The notes under the pieces were generated by a model, which was not told the origin of the DNA, did no database searches, and saw nothing but the letters and a program-made list of their open reading frames with translations. Below, piece after piece: positions 24,502-43,849 of a stretch of DNA of 64,000 nt. A program made the translations under genes and the position numbers. The DNA comes from Mesaphorura yosii. Lineage: Eukaryota > Arthropoda > Collembola > Poduromorpha > Tullbergiidae. Each line of letters starts with the position of its first letter. Positions within the stretch are counted from its first letter, which is position 1. Location of the stretch: NCBI GenBank assembly GCA_009869945.1, contig WIXG01000009.1, positions 372,001-436,000 of the forward strand, in the 5' to 3' direction.

Positions 24502-27500
24502 AGGCCAAACCACAAGCAAATAAGCGAGATAAGTCTGTGTAAATAGCAAGTGCGCGACGACACCACTGCTAATTCTGTGTAAGAAAATGATGGTACTTTT
24601 AATACTAACTGCAAGCTAATGGTGATACATGAAACAAAACAATTCGAGGAAGAGAAGAGATGTTCCCAACGCGATAGAAGAAGATAGCAACGATGATGCA
24701 ACTCCAAGGCTGGTGGGGCGGCTGTGTAACTCATTTGGCTTGGCGTTGGCATCTCTGACTCTGGCTTGGATAGCTCAACACCTATTTCAATTAGACAGAC
24801 GAGATTTTAACTTAACAGACACCCTCCTCGTTACGTAAATGAGGATTGCCAATTACGAACGTACGTATGGATCTGAATTTAATGGCACACCATTTTATTC
24901 GTTTTCACGTGTAACGTGCACACTGGGCTTGGACAGCTGGCACTGCGACGCGCTGGTATGATTTACGATTAACAGACGGCCATTAGCGACAGCACAAGGA
25001 CAAATCAGCAGCAGGGCATAGGGTACAGACATGACACATGACAGACGATGCCTTTGCTCGGTTCACCAACTCGATTCTGCCATGATGGCTGATCAATTTA
25101 GCTGCATTGCACTGCAATCATCTGACTGGTCGAAATCGAATTAAGTTCATGCTCTGATGAGAATACGACGCCGACGAGCTCGATATGTCCAAATTCGCCA
25201 AATCCAACCTGATATAATGTCAGTGAAAGCTTGGGGCTGAGAATTTGCGTGAAGAGGTTCGAATTATTCTCTCAATGCAGGCATAAAATAAATTCGCGAG
25301 GACAATAGCTGACATGTCATGGCAGACTCAGATAACTGGGTCATTCGTCAATACATGCATGGAATGTGTCTGCAGGCGCATCACCTCACCGATCAACGTA
25401 CAACAGGTCTGATCAGTATCCGTATCAGGTTCATTCTGTTGCAGCAGACATCTGGTGTGTAGGAACCCATTCAGCTGGGATTGATTCTTTGTTCAGCATA
25501 TATGCTGACACTAGTTGGTGTCTGGGGTAGAAACTGCTGCAAAAATGTGGGAAAGCACATCATTTAAATGACATGTGTAACACTGCGGCTGGAGAGGAGA
25601 TAGTAAAAGCCGCAATAATTACATAATTGAGTTGCACTGTCTGCATCAACACGCGCTCGAGCGACTGGAGGTTTATCAGCAACATAATCGCACGAAGTTT
25701 GATTATGTGAAGTGGCTTTGATTGCACAATTATGAAGGTCATTTGCAGACGACTGGCGGGGTTTCGCAACTGGAAATCGTGACCTTTGGTGACAACTAGT
25801 GCAGTATTCACTTAGAATTGAAACCAGGTTGAAGTAATTGCACCCCAAAGCCCATTTTATTAGGTACATCAGGCCTCCTAATTGAATTTTTTTTTGTCCA
25901 CTACATAGTCTGTAAAAATCAAGACACAAACGACACATGATGAATAAGATCAATTGATCAGCGCCGCACGCCAAGGTAAAGTACTTCAGGATTCAAATAA
26001 TTCTAGCCTGCTGATACTGAAATGTCTTGGCCTCATTTGGCCTCTGCAGATTGTAGAAGATTCTTCGCCAATCACCAGCGTCGTCGAGTTGCGCCTGACC
26101 AGCAATACTCTAAGCAATTTCTGGGGTCGAACCCTTTGCGGCCCTTCCTACGACAGATACAAAACGACCAACAAGCGCCACTGATAAAGCCAAGTCCTTC
26201 TAGTCTCCTGACAAGGTAGGCACCACAATTAATTATTACTGGACGCAGGACAAGTATGGACGAAATTCTGCAATTCAATGGACATCGACACCGGACTAAT
26301 CGGGCAAATGACAGACAGACGGATCAGATCACACAAGATGCATGTTGATGTTGACGTTGTTCTTCTTTCTCCCGATCACAGCAATTAATATCTGAGTTAA
26401 TTATGAACGAATACGGTTTTCGGCCTATCAAAGTTGGTTCCTAGTTCCTGACTCACGAAACACACGATAAGTTGTCAATGAATTGAGGTTACATCAACCT
26501 AAAACCATTAATTAATTTAAATTAGTTAGTCGCTATACTCAGGCTCATCAGCACATCAGACAAAAACTAGAAGAAGTCACGACCGTTTGAGCAAACGATT
26601 TTAACCGAACGAATGACATGATTCAGGCAAGTTGAGTTGTTGCATTGCTTTACATCAGAGAACTTGAAACCCTTTACAAGATTTCTCATTTTGATGCTTT
26701 ATGAAAGCACTGGGAATGGCTGGAATTACTGTGTTTAATTAATTGCATTAATTAAATACTCTTCCCTTGTCACACTGACTGAGTGTTATTCGTGCTCGTT
26801 CTCTCATAAACGAGAGAAAGCACCCATTGTAAAGAATGTACGGGTATTCCAGACAAGAGGTGGGATTTTCCGCTGCCAGATGACACGACCGCAGTTCGTC
26901 CAGAAAATTGAGCGTGCGCGCGCGTGCGGCTGGAATGCAATGATCGTTTTGTAGTATCCTGATCCTCGTCATTGTTCGATTAGTTTATGGTACCTACAGA
27001 ATTTCCCGTATCTGAGACTGTAATGGCGACAACCAATGCCTAATCTGCCTGAAAATATCGTCATTTGCTTTTGCAATTCGGTGATTTATCGCTGTTATTG
27101 AGAATTGACGTGTTTTGCGGTAGTAATGCAGTGGTTTCACATCGGTCGACCTGCCACAGCAATTTCTGCTGTTATACAGCATTCGGTCTGCAAACCTTTC
27201 GAAACACTGCTTAATTTCAGACATTTCTGAATTCAAAGAACGAATTCTTCTGATGAATCCTTTGTTCAATCTTGCGAATTTGCAAATTAAGATTGAGACC
27301 TTGAAGAAATCCAATTTCCGTCGCTTGTCGCATGATGTCCAGTATTCTCGTTCGTCGTTCCAGAATTTCAATGGAAAGTTCACGATTCAAGTCATACATT
27401 TACGATTCACATTTTTTACATGAAAAAGGAGCAGGGGCAAAGAAATGAAAGAGGTCCTCATTTGGGATGCCATAAATAATTGGCGAGGCTCGACATTCGA

Positions 27501-27771
27501 CATTTACAAGTTATGAATCGAGGACTCAACGTCCGCAATCGGACGGCAGGAGAGCGTACGCAATAATTCAGGATATTCGGGGAAGCACTTTATTATTGGC
27601 TTGGATTGCGCATTGCGAAGCGATTAGTTCAAAGTGCCGTGCCGTCGTTTGATTGCTGGGTTCATATTTCATATTTCAATTCAGGTACCTGGATTCTCTT
27701 TCGCTTTTGCTCCTTTCTCCGTTCTCCATTCAAACTTTAGAATAATATTTCCTTGAGTGAGTCGCGTAGTT

Positions 27772-27797
27772 GAGTCGAGTCGAGTCGAGTTGAGTTG
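27772..27797. repeat. GAGTC/GAGTT short tandem repeat
   Basis: Five-base units GAGTC (three copies) followed by GAGTT (two copies) form a small imperfect microsatellite in the gene-poor stretch. Confidence 0.8.
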
Positions 27798-29115
27798 AAA
27801 AACACTGGAACATTAATGAATCGAAAGGTACCACTTCAATTCCAATCACATCGACGAGTATGCAAAGGAACCAAGCAAAGACAATCGGTCTCCGCAGTGC
27901 AACCACCGCACGGCACAGCACTGCTCCGGGGACAGGAAACGATGATGCGTGATGTGATTTCGCATTCGCTGGGGTGACAAAACAAAAACGTTCGTTTTTC
28001 TCGTCTATCCCAAAAATATCTTGAATAATTAATTGAAAAGTGGAGAGTGGAAGGTGGACGACGGCAATACTCGCGTATCACGTATTGCCATTGCCTGGGA
28101 TCAATATGAAATCGATTTCTGCATGCTAAATGCTCCCGCTACCGTTTTGAGCCGTAAGCGACTGACAAACACATAAATGCGTTATTATTTTGTCCGTAGC
28201 GTTCGTTCATTCTTAGACTTGGGTCGTGTAAGGCTTTATTTGACTCTCTACACTTGACTTGAGTAAGCTGCAATTTAAACAGCGTAAAAGTAAAATCAAA
28301 GGTTTGGCTCGAAAAATTTTGCAATTTGGTCTGTCGTCCGCGTTTCGTATTGTGAAATCAAGTCGCAACTCGCAATTCGCAACACAACAAGCGATTAACC
28401 GATGACAATGTCCTGTGGCCGAATGGATGACGAAAGATGCTCTAATTTAATTGTATTAACAATAAATCACGTGTTTATTGGTCTCGTTCCATGTATTGTG
28501 TGTCTGGACAAGGTACACGACATAGAATGCTACAATCGTAGTGCTTTGGTGTGTTTTCTAATGGTAACTTAGCGTGAACTTACTTGATACGAATTAATTG
28601 CAAAAACAAAAGGTAACAATGCAATGACCGCTGGCCAGGCTTAGGCTTTGGTGCTCGGTGCTCAACCATTGAATAACGGGAGTATAAAAGCGTAACTAAA
28701 TCTTAGGTCTTAATGTGTGCGTGCATCAGGTTATCACTCGATTTGGACTTCGACTTTAGGCTTGGGAATTTGTATTTGGTGGGTGAGAAATCTTGAGCAA
28801 GTGATCTTAAAGCTCGCTGGACTGAGAGTGGTTCTGGTAATTGCTGGTCATGCACTACCTTCTCTTACTTTACTCTCCTGGTTCAGAAAACTGAAAACTC
28901 CGATTCGTCTTTGTCTTAAGGCACTTTGGGCATTAGCATCAGGTGTCCAGTACAAGCTTCGATTTCAAGCAGCAGGCAGGCTTTGCATATGTCGCGGGTG
29001 CGTTTTGTGCAATTTAGTCCAGTTAGTAGCAGTTACGTGACTCGTAGCTCGCGACTATCATTTTACGTGTGAGGTGTGAGATTCTTCTTCCGCACGAGAC
29101 TGGCCGGGCGAGGGT

Positions 29116-30444
<1,329 letters not shown>

Positions 30445-33400
30445 ACTTTGGTTGAGCGTCTTCTTGGAATAACAATTAGAAGCCAAGCGACACGCGTTGC
30501 AAAAACACAAACACAGGCTCACTTTGCGGCGCTGAGAGAGAAAATGTTCACGGCGATGCGATGGTAAAGGCTGAAAGGAAAGCATTCGTTTAACGTTTAT
30601 CGCTTTAGCAGGCAGAATTGTCACTTTTGTTTATTTACGGAGGATTTGAATGAAGAGCTCCGTCTCACTTAAAATTAATCACTGGCTTGGCTTGGTTCTG
30701 GCCGTTCTGGCAAGTGTCGTGTCTCACTAGTGACTGAAGCCAGTCAGCAGCAGCATCAACACCTGAATCGGACTACGACGACTCAGCACGGGCACAGGGC
30801 ACAGGTAACTTGTTATTATAAACTGCCCGCCTGCCTGCATGGTTATTTGTCTCACTCGAACGGTAAAGGGAAAGTTATGTGTCGAAATGTCGTCTCTCGG
30901 TTCATGAATGCGGTTTTACATATTCACCAATTCACCTCACCGTCGTCGGATTTGAGGCGTCTTCAGTGTTTAGTTCCAGCAGTACGAGCACGACAAAGCA
31001 ACAACAACCCGAAGAAGCAGAGAATGAATTGAATTGAGCGAGACAGCCGGTGGATTGGAGTTGGAGTGTGCCTAGCCGAGCTGTAGCTTTGGCTGTGAGG
31101 GAGGCGAGCCGGGCCAGACCAGGCGAATTGCGAGCCAGAACGCAAGCAGGTGATGCGGTACTTGATTGGAATGGATGAGACTTTCAAACGCTCAGACGGT
31201 AGTACGGCAGTAGCACGACAGAAGAATGTTTACTATTTAGAAAACCTGAACGCTACGCTGAGCCGCTCGGTGCCCACTTCAAACTCGGGAACTCCCCACC
31301 TACGCTACGATTGCGGGATTAGCATTTGCATGGCGATGACGATGAGCCGCATTTCGTTGCGTTGCATTGCTGTTGCGGGTTATCTGTTGAGCCGCCGTGC
31401 CGTGATGAGTTCATATCTCCAGCTCTGGTCCGGTTAGTTTCAGTTGCGATTTCTGATGCCGTGCCGTGTTTAAGTTGAGACAGTTGAGAGGGTGGGTCTA
31501 ATAACAACATACTGTCCTGGAACCGAAATGAAATGAAATTATTATGCTTTCCTTTCCGAGACTGAGAGACTGCGGCTTGACGACTCGACGACGAGGTTTC
31601 GTGTCACGATTAAGAAGAAGAGTACAAGAGCTGGAAGTGACTAATTGCATTACAAAGCAGCTCTGTTGAATTCAGAACTGAATTTAGCAAGGCGATTCTT
31701 GAATCCACTCATTCTGGGCTTGAAGTTTCCGAAATTAGCCGCTCATCCCACTGTTCTAGAGCAGCAGTGTTTGCAAATATTAATTACGACCAAGAATTCG
31801 GGCGGTTTGTGCATAAATTCCGTTTCGCTCGTCGCTTTTTCGCTTTTGTCCGTCGTAGTCGTTTAAATCCCACTTCAGGTGTTCAGGTAAACATGCATAC
31901 ATTCTACGCAGTTGAACGTTGAACTTTTGTGCGTACGCGTACAAATTTTAGTCACCCCTTGTTTCGTGTAACTTGTTACGTTGCTCAACGTACGCGTACG
32001 CTACGCAGGCTGATGGTCCAACTCGAATTATAAATAATGCCAACGCCAGCGCGAGGAGCTTCCCGATTGACACCTGACGCTGAAAGTATTTCTTTCCCCT
32101 TCACTTCACTATTACCAAATTCTCTCTGTACGGTCCTGCTAGCTTGAAGTGACCCCATACGAAGGCTGCTCCTGCTGCTGCCAGCAGCATGAAAAAGTAA
32201 CAGATGATACTTTTAATGAGGCGGCAGTGGTTAGAAAATGATTCTTTTGTCTGCCCATTGTAGCAGTATTACAAATGTACTGTGAGCGTGCATCGCATGC
32301 GAGGGATGAGTAAGGAAGGTACAGACGAGCAAAAAACGTGTCCTGTCGTGTGCCGTGTGTGTGTATCGAAATTTTAATAGCAGGCGCGTGCCGTCCACAC
32401 ACCCGTACCCGTTAACGTTTGTTAACCCTTCTGACTCCTGCTCCTGCGACTCCTGCCTGCCTGCCTGCCGAGTTATGTAATCCTTCCTTACGCTGCGCGG
32501 TGCGTAGATTGGATACCAGATTACGATTATTGCATTGTTATTGCCGGCCGGCGAGGTTTAACGACGGCTGACTCTTCAGAAATATGCCGTATGCTTTAAC
32601 AATCGAAACCCGAAACTCAAATTTCGAGAATTGATTCACCTGCCCGTCTTTTCTTCAAAACGGCCTGCAGCCTGCCTGCGACGGCTACGACGACAACGAG
32701 AGTTTTTGAGTATTTTGTTCGCTGCGCTTGTGCCGAAGCAAAACCGGGCAAAGGCCAAGCCTGTCGTTAGATTTTTCCAGATTTCACGTGTACGATTACG
32801 ATTTCAAGCAACTTCACACCGCAGGCAAGGCAAAGCTTGCGGTGTGAACACATGCTGAATGGGGAATAATTTATGTCAAGCCATTGCCATCGATGCCACT
32901 TTGATGTTGGACAATGAATTGAGCTTCGTTTTTCTGTGTTGTTTCATTACAACCGCGGTTACAACAAATTGTCATTTAACATCTGCAGCCATGATTTATT
33001 TTCTCATACACTTTACGGCGATGGCGATGCTGCTGCTACGGGCTCTATGAAGTGCCAAGCTGCATCCATCTTACTTCAAATCCTGCAGGCCTGTACCAAA
33101 CCCAAGCGCCAAGCCAGCCTTGTCTGTCCGTCTGTGATTTATTCCACTTGATGATGCTATTGGAAATTACTCGACACGTCCTCACTTGCGTTAATACCTT
33201 TAAGCCAGGGTTTTTCTGTTTTCGAGTGCCGTGCCATGCCTGACCAGATAAGCAAGCACGGCTTTGGCTTTGGCTTTAGCTTTAGTTTTGGGATTGCACG
33301 TCCTTAGCCAGTGCCAACGCACTTGAACATGTCGGATATTAATTGCCGTTGCAGATTGCGAATTATGAATTAAATCTGGAGAGTCGCAACGTGACACGAT

Positions 33401-36400
33401 TTAACTGTCAATTTCTTGTTGTGTTGTTCTGATTTGACTGATGTTGACGTTGACCTGCGTCGGGTTGAGAGTCCGGCTCGGACGGACGGAGAATCCAATC
33501 ACATCATCGCGGGGGTCTATTTTAAAGTTCAAGAGTCTGGGAACGTGGGTTTTACCCAAATAATTCCCTGTAAAACCGAACTGTGAAGATTCATGCAGGT
33601 CCGACACATGAAATAAAGGCAGATAGGTCATTGTTGTCTGTTTTCATTGTTTTCGGGCTGAAACGAAGCAGAAAAGACAGTCAGTTACGGTTACGAGTTT
33701 ACGGGGCAGATGCTTCACCGAGCGTGGTGCGATTACGCGGAGCAAACGCAAAATTAATAATAGAACTCACCTGCACTGGTTGAAAGTTCCGTCATACGGA
33801 GAACGTGCCTGCCTCCCTGACCCACTCCACACAATTCGTTCACTCCATTAACCTGCAGAACCTGATTACTTTGCTCTTGCTCTTCCTTTACGCGTTATGC
33901 ATCAACCACCAGCAGCAGCAAGCATTCGGCAAGGCAGGCAGGGCGAACCCTTATTTTTCCACTTATTGTTGATGAACTTTTGGCACGTGCCGCGTACACG
34001 CCACGGCAAGGAAGAAAGGGTAAAAGTAAAAAGGTACCACTACAATAATAAAAACATGCGTTTTTTGTTAGAAAAATAACTGAGACTCGACTGGGCTGGG
34101 GTCGGTCGAGCCATGCCATGCCATCATGCCATGTGTTATGCTCGCGGGATTCAACCTCTGCTTTGCCAGCACGCCAGCACTGAATTACACGGAAACCGAT
34201 CGCCTATCATGCCATACCATAAACCTGAACCCTATCAAGACGGTCATGAGTCGTGATGATGACGATGATGATGGTCCCGCAACGCTAACGCAATGGGCAA
34301 TGAATGCTTTCGTGCAACAGTTATTTATATTATTAGGCACGGCCACCGCCACGACTGATTTCACGTTCACGTCGACGTCGCCTTTGCGCTTTGTCTCACC
34401 ATCTGACATTTGAATCAAAAATTGCTGTACTGCGTACGGCTACTATGCAATCGAATGAAACGTAATGCGAGCATTTCGACGCGGGCACGGGGACGGGCGG
34501 GTCAACCGAATCTTTCATAAACTCGATTGCTCTTTCTGGAAATGAAATCTTTTGCTTCCTGCGTCAAACGCCATAAAAATCATGCATTTAAATCAGCTGC
34601 TTCTGCTTGAGAAAGAAGGCAGGCAGGCAGCGAAAAAGCCTGCGCCGTTGGTTTGGTTTGGCTTGAGAGCAGTCATCGTCGCCGTCGCTGCCGCATTGCG
34701 TTGTGCGTCTCGGCGAAATGAAAGGACGAGATGGCCTAGCAGGCAGAAAATTGAGAAATCTTGGGACAAAACAGGTGTTTTGTCTCTCACATAAAAGAAG
34801 ACAGCAGCAAGAGCGAAGAAATGCCAAAGAGGAAAAGAATGATTTTGTTACGCGTGTGGTCTTTTTGGTTTAATCTTTTCTCTATTTCTATTGCTCTCTG
34901 CTTTCCGCTTTCTCTTTTGGTTTCCACTTTCCTCGACGCGGCGCGGGCAGTGAGAGACGTAATAATGATCGTGAACGATGAAACCTAAACCGCGGAAAGT
35001 AATACGTCTTGTTTCATAAATACGGTAGTGCGAGGCAGGGCAAAAAGATCAGATCAGCTCCAGCGCAGCACAGCGCCTAGATGAACCTGGCTGGAAATGG
35101 GTGTGGAAGGATTTGAGGATTGTTTCCACGCTACGCTGCGAATCTTTTTCATCTGCTTGGATGATCTTTCCCACTACAAATCTATTTTCTAATCTGTAGA
35201 ATTGCCTGAATTGCTCCGCTGTTCGAGGGACCAAAGATCATTGCATTCTTCTCGCCATTCACTCTTCTCTACCTTCTCCGGCTCTCCTCTCCTCTCGGGT
35301 GTTGATGTTATTACTTTCGTCACTTGTTAATGACTGCCGTCGCGTATTGTGTCGGGGAAGAACCGTGAATAATAAGCATTGTCATTTACGAGGGATTATT
35401 ATTACATTAATACCACACTTTGTCATACTGCGAGTAAATTATTGCTTTTAAAGCCCCGATCCGTGGAAAGTTGCCCTTTTGTTCGCTTTCATAGCCTTAA
35501 TTAGTGTGAAGGGTCAAAAATTGACAAAATCCTTCCAAAATATGGAGTTCATGTATGAATTCGACGTCTGTTCTGAAATGCTATGAGATTACTCTGAGAG
35601 ATTCTAATTTACGACGTCATTCAGGAAACAACGACCGACTCCTGCAGGCAATCCAATTCCAAAAGGTCGATAAAATTTGAATTTCGAAGGTAGAAACTAA
35701 ATTTACAGGCAGAAAAGCTGAACGCTGACGCTGGAGTGGAAGTGGAGATGGGAGTCGATGAATAATTCATGAACTGCTCCCGTTTGCCGCTCTGTTCTTC
35801 AGATCTCGAATCATTTCTTGAAATTGCGCCACGCTGGAGTAAGATTCTTCCTGACTCACAACTCGTAACTCACTCAGGCAGCCTCAGGTTTTATAACACG
35901 GCAATGGAGCCATGATTGAGAGAATTGAACTGCGACTGGAAAAGGCCTCGTCGTTTAAATTCAACCCGGCAGCGGAGGGAAACATTCTTCTTTCGTTTAT
36001 GCTCCAGCATTTGCATCCCTTTGATCTTCATTTAATCACATGTGGTTTCGCCTTTTGCTTTGCTAGCGATTCGCCTTTCGCTTTGCTAGCGATTCGCCTT
36101 TCGCTCGTAGATCGCCCCCTTCCACTGAAAATTGAAAATGAAGACGTATTACGACGTTATTATTGTATTACGCGCCTGTGAGCGCCGGGCGTGAGCGGTG
36201 CATACGTTGAAATTTTCCAGTTTCATGTCTCAATGATTCCGCTTTAACGTTTAACCTTTGCGGTGCGCCGCCGCGGTAATCTTTTCCAACAGCTTTTTAA
36301 TCCAATCCATGCAGCCGTATGCGTAGTTTTTTACAATGTCAAAGGAAATTCGTGCTCGTGCTTCGTGCACGCAGCGAAAGGGAAAATAAGAAAATTCTTG

Positions 36401-37793
36401 CACTCTGCACTGCTGAATTGAATGCTATGCAGCATATTTCGAAATAATTCGGCATTCGACGCTGTGACCATAAAAGCGAGTTTGTGGCTTTTACATGGGA
36501 AAATTCTTGCTCGTGCCAGCCACTCCCGGTTTCTGATTGAGTCGGTCGTGACTTGTGATCTTCGCCGCAGGCCTCAAGCAGTGAATTTTTGCGCTGTGCA
36601 GCGAAAAGCGAAACGCGATCGCGAAAGTATTCAGGATTTGGGGTCGAGGCTCTTGATGTTATAGCAAATCAGAAGACAAGGCAAGGCAGTAATGCCATTG
36701 CGGATTCGGATTTTTAGGCGAGATTCAAACACGACGGCGAATGAACAGTGGAACCCTTTGCAGTTTCCGAGCGCAGCGCGCAACATAGGAATGTGAAAAG
36801 TGGAAAATAAAGTGGAGTTTTATTTGAGTGTCTGTACCGTGCGGTCGTGCCAAGAACTGGCCGACCGACCGACCATCTCAGACGAGATCAGGGCGAGTCT
36901 TGTCCACAAATTACAACGTGCGCGTAGTTATTTTGTACTTGGTCGGTTTGTTTCACTTGCCGCAATCCGAATGATTATTAGTACCAAGGGCTCTACCGAG
37001 CCACGCCGCTTTGCTGTGGTTTTGTTCGGAGTGCAATAATGTGAGAGGAAAGGCTTTTATTTCCCAGAGTGCGAGCAGTCTGATTGCGCTGCAGTGGCAC
37101 GTTGCCTTTGCCTGTGCGTTTGCCGGAGTCGAAGAAGAGATGAGGGATAGGATGAGACGACGAGAGCAAAAAAGCGAAATCAAAGGAAGGCGGAGTCACA
37201 AGTCTGGGATTGGGATTTTCTTATCCGCAGCATCCACCCAGTCAGCCGGATTTCTGCTGCGCAGAGCCCATGCACGGCTCGGTGAAATCGGTGAAAGGCA
37301 ACTGCAACTGCGAGTACGGCTGCAGGATTTTTTAAAGCCCTGCTTCTGCCTGCTCTGCGCTTCTGTGAAAGCACACCCACTCGTCGTTCACTCGCCGCGT
37401 AATCCTGCCAGCCACACTCCGACTCTGCTTTCTCTGCTCTGTGGCCCGTCGTCGTGCTCGTTGTTCGTACGCTCGCTCTGCTTTGTTCGCCCCGGCCAAC
37501 ACGAGCTTGATTGCGCGCGTCTAATATTCTGAAAACTCTCGGTTTATTAACTTTCATTCTTTTTTACGAACCACACTTTTTGACTTGACTTGTTCATTGT
37601 TCGTCGCAGTCCGTGTCTTTGCGAGTCCGTGCTCAGATTGGCTTCAGTCTCGTCAGAGTCGGACGAAGGATGGCAGAGTTTTTAAGTCTCGATCCCTGGA
37701 GCCGATTTTAGTAAACTAGATTCCTGAATCGTGAAGGTTGATTTGAAGATTGAGTTTGGTTCGGTTCGGTTCTGTGATGGTGACAGCTTGAGA
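30445..37793. other. shared upstream region of two divergent Sens/Gfi genes
   Basis: This 7.3 kb separates the start codons of the two paralogues and presumably carries regulatory DNA for both. I can support no coding exon. ORFs such as 34126-34413 and 37011-37532 lack coding character. The region has short tandem repeats, including a perfect 23-base duplication at 36057-36102, and many GCAGGCAG/TGCCTGCC words. Confidence 0.55.
36057..36102. repeat. perfect 23-bp tandem duplication
   Basis: Two identical 23-base copies (36057-36079 and 36080-36102) lie head to tail, and the next few bases begin a third copy. Each copy contains the palindrome GCTAGC. It is noncoding and in the region between the two Sens/Gfi genes. 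Confidence 0.9.
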
Positions 37794-42226
<4,433 letters not shown>

Positions 42227-42465
42227 ACCACACTTTAGTCATCATCGTCTTCATTCCACACTTTACTTCACTTCACTCACAATCATCAACAATTACTTGC
42301 TACTTGACTTGCTACTCGTGTCTACACATTAAACATATCCTCTTGTTGTGAATACATTAACATTACTCGTACTCCATTAATTACGTAATTACGTAAATTT
42401 AGTTTGACAAGTTTTCGATTTTTGCCTCACGTCGATCCCAAGCAAAGCATTTTACAATCCAACTC

Positions 42466-42471
42466 AATAAA
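42466..42471 (+). terminator. poly(A) signal of six-finger Sens/Gfi gene
   Basis: AATAAA lies 240 bp after the stop codon. An ATTAAA at about 42327 is a possible weaker earlier site. Confidence 0.5.
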
Positions 42472-43831
42472 AATGATAAATCACTCGTTCGAGATATTCC
42501 GGGTACCGGGCTTGATTTCTTTTTGCCAGGCAGGCATGGAAATTTTTTAGCGCAGGCATCGTGCATTGAGCATTCTGCGTCGAAAGGGTGATCTGGGCCG
42601 GGCGGCTGAGCGCTGAGGGAAGGAAGCTGATGATATTATGCTTCAATTCTTTTGAAATTCAATACTTTATAATGCGTAATGCGGTTTACGCGTGCACGCT
42701 TGTACGCTCGCGGGTGAGGTTTGAGTTTTTCCAATCTAGTAAATGCCCTGATCTGGTTTGTATCTGAGAGATCACTCTCACATTAAATATTAACGCGCGT
42801 TACGGGCGCGCGTGTACGCGTGTGGTGCTTTCACAAATCATTACGAAGACTCGTCTCGTCAGCCTGTCTCTGCTTTTCTCTCGGGCTCGGTTTCAACTTG
42901 ATTCTCCCACTTCTCACTACATTCTGCATTGCGTTGGTAGCCTGCGGACGCGGACGACGACGGACGCTGGACTTTGACTGAAACCTGTTTGTTACCCAGC
43001 ACCGGCAGTGGCAGTGAAAGAGATGATATGAAGAAAGTTAACCGTCTCATATTTCAGAGCACTTAAACCAAATTTGGAAGCTCCAACCCTTAAAGCACTA
43101 TTACTCAGCCACAGCTACAGCCGTGCTTGTTTAGTATTCCGCAAACGTTGCACACTGTAGTCGTGGACTGCACGTTGTCGGCCGGATTTTCGGATTGAAA
43201 GCGAGAAGTAAAGACAGCGCGTAATGCGAAAAGCTTTCTCGCGCCGTGCCGTATCATTTTACACCTTCTCCAGCCGCCGGCCACCGGCCGTGAAGTTTTC
43301 TAAGAAAAGAAAGTTTCGCGTTACGTCCGTTTATTGTATTTCCAAGAATGGACGTGGACGCACGGATACGCATGCATGCTGGGCTCGCCCCAATCAGGCC
43401 AATCGCTGCCAAGAACAGCGTATTTAGAAAAACAACAGCAGTGCAGGAGGAGAACGATTGATTAAGAAGGTGCTCAGCCGCTAAATCGGACCGAGCGTCA
43501 TAAAATGCGTTGATGAGCTTGCCTTTTAGTTTTTATTACGAAAGCGAGCAAATATTTAAGTGAATGACAACGACTGTACTGCACTGCAGCTTGGCTGGAA
43601 GGGCTGCTTGGCGTTAATTTTAATTTGGAAAATGAAATGATAAGATAAAACTCGAATGCGAGCACTTCTTTGATGAACTTTCATAATGGTGCATTATCTT
43701 TCGCTGCTGCACTTGCAGGCAGGCAGACGAGGAGAAACACAGAGAAACCTTTTTCCGTTAAAATATTCATCATCTCATTAGCGCTGAGTAAAAAAATCTA
43801 CAAAGGAGAAATTAGTGCACCACGCCACGGA

Positions 43832-43849
43832 ATGGCATGGCATGGCATG
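43832..43849. repeat. ATGGC short tandem repeat
   Basis: Three to four copies of ATGGC in a row, noncoding. Confidence 0.8.

Larger units (their letters stand above)
23910..29115. other. gene-poor intergenic region
   Basis: No supportable gene is seen in this 5.2 kb. It holds the inx2 upstream region at its left and the 3' flank of the four-finger Sens/Gfi gene at its right. A TTTATT at 28474-28479 reads as AATAAA on the minus strand and may be that gene's poly(A) signal. Simple repeats occur at 24481-24501 and 27772-27797. Two overlapping minus-strand ORFs near 27.0-27.4 kb are discussed under findings. Confidence 0.55.

Noticed and set aside
25564-25974. 136-codon minus-strand ORF
   Set aside because: No domain, starts without clear context, overlaps another ORF and shows no splice logic; judged chance.
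28683-28690. TATAAAAG as a promoter
   Set aside because: No initiator at the required spacing and no gene downstream on that strand.
37011-37532. 173-codon plus-strand ORF and a 125-codon ORF opposite
   Set aside because: Cys/Ser/Arg-rich low-complexity translations on both strands, with no motif; probably leader or intergenic DNA of the Sens/Gfi gene.
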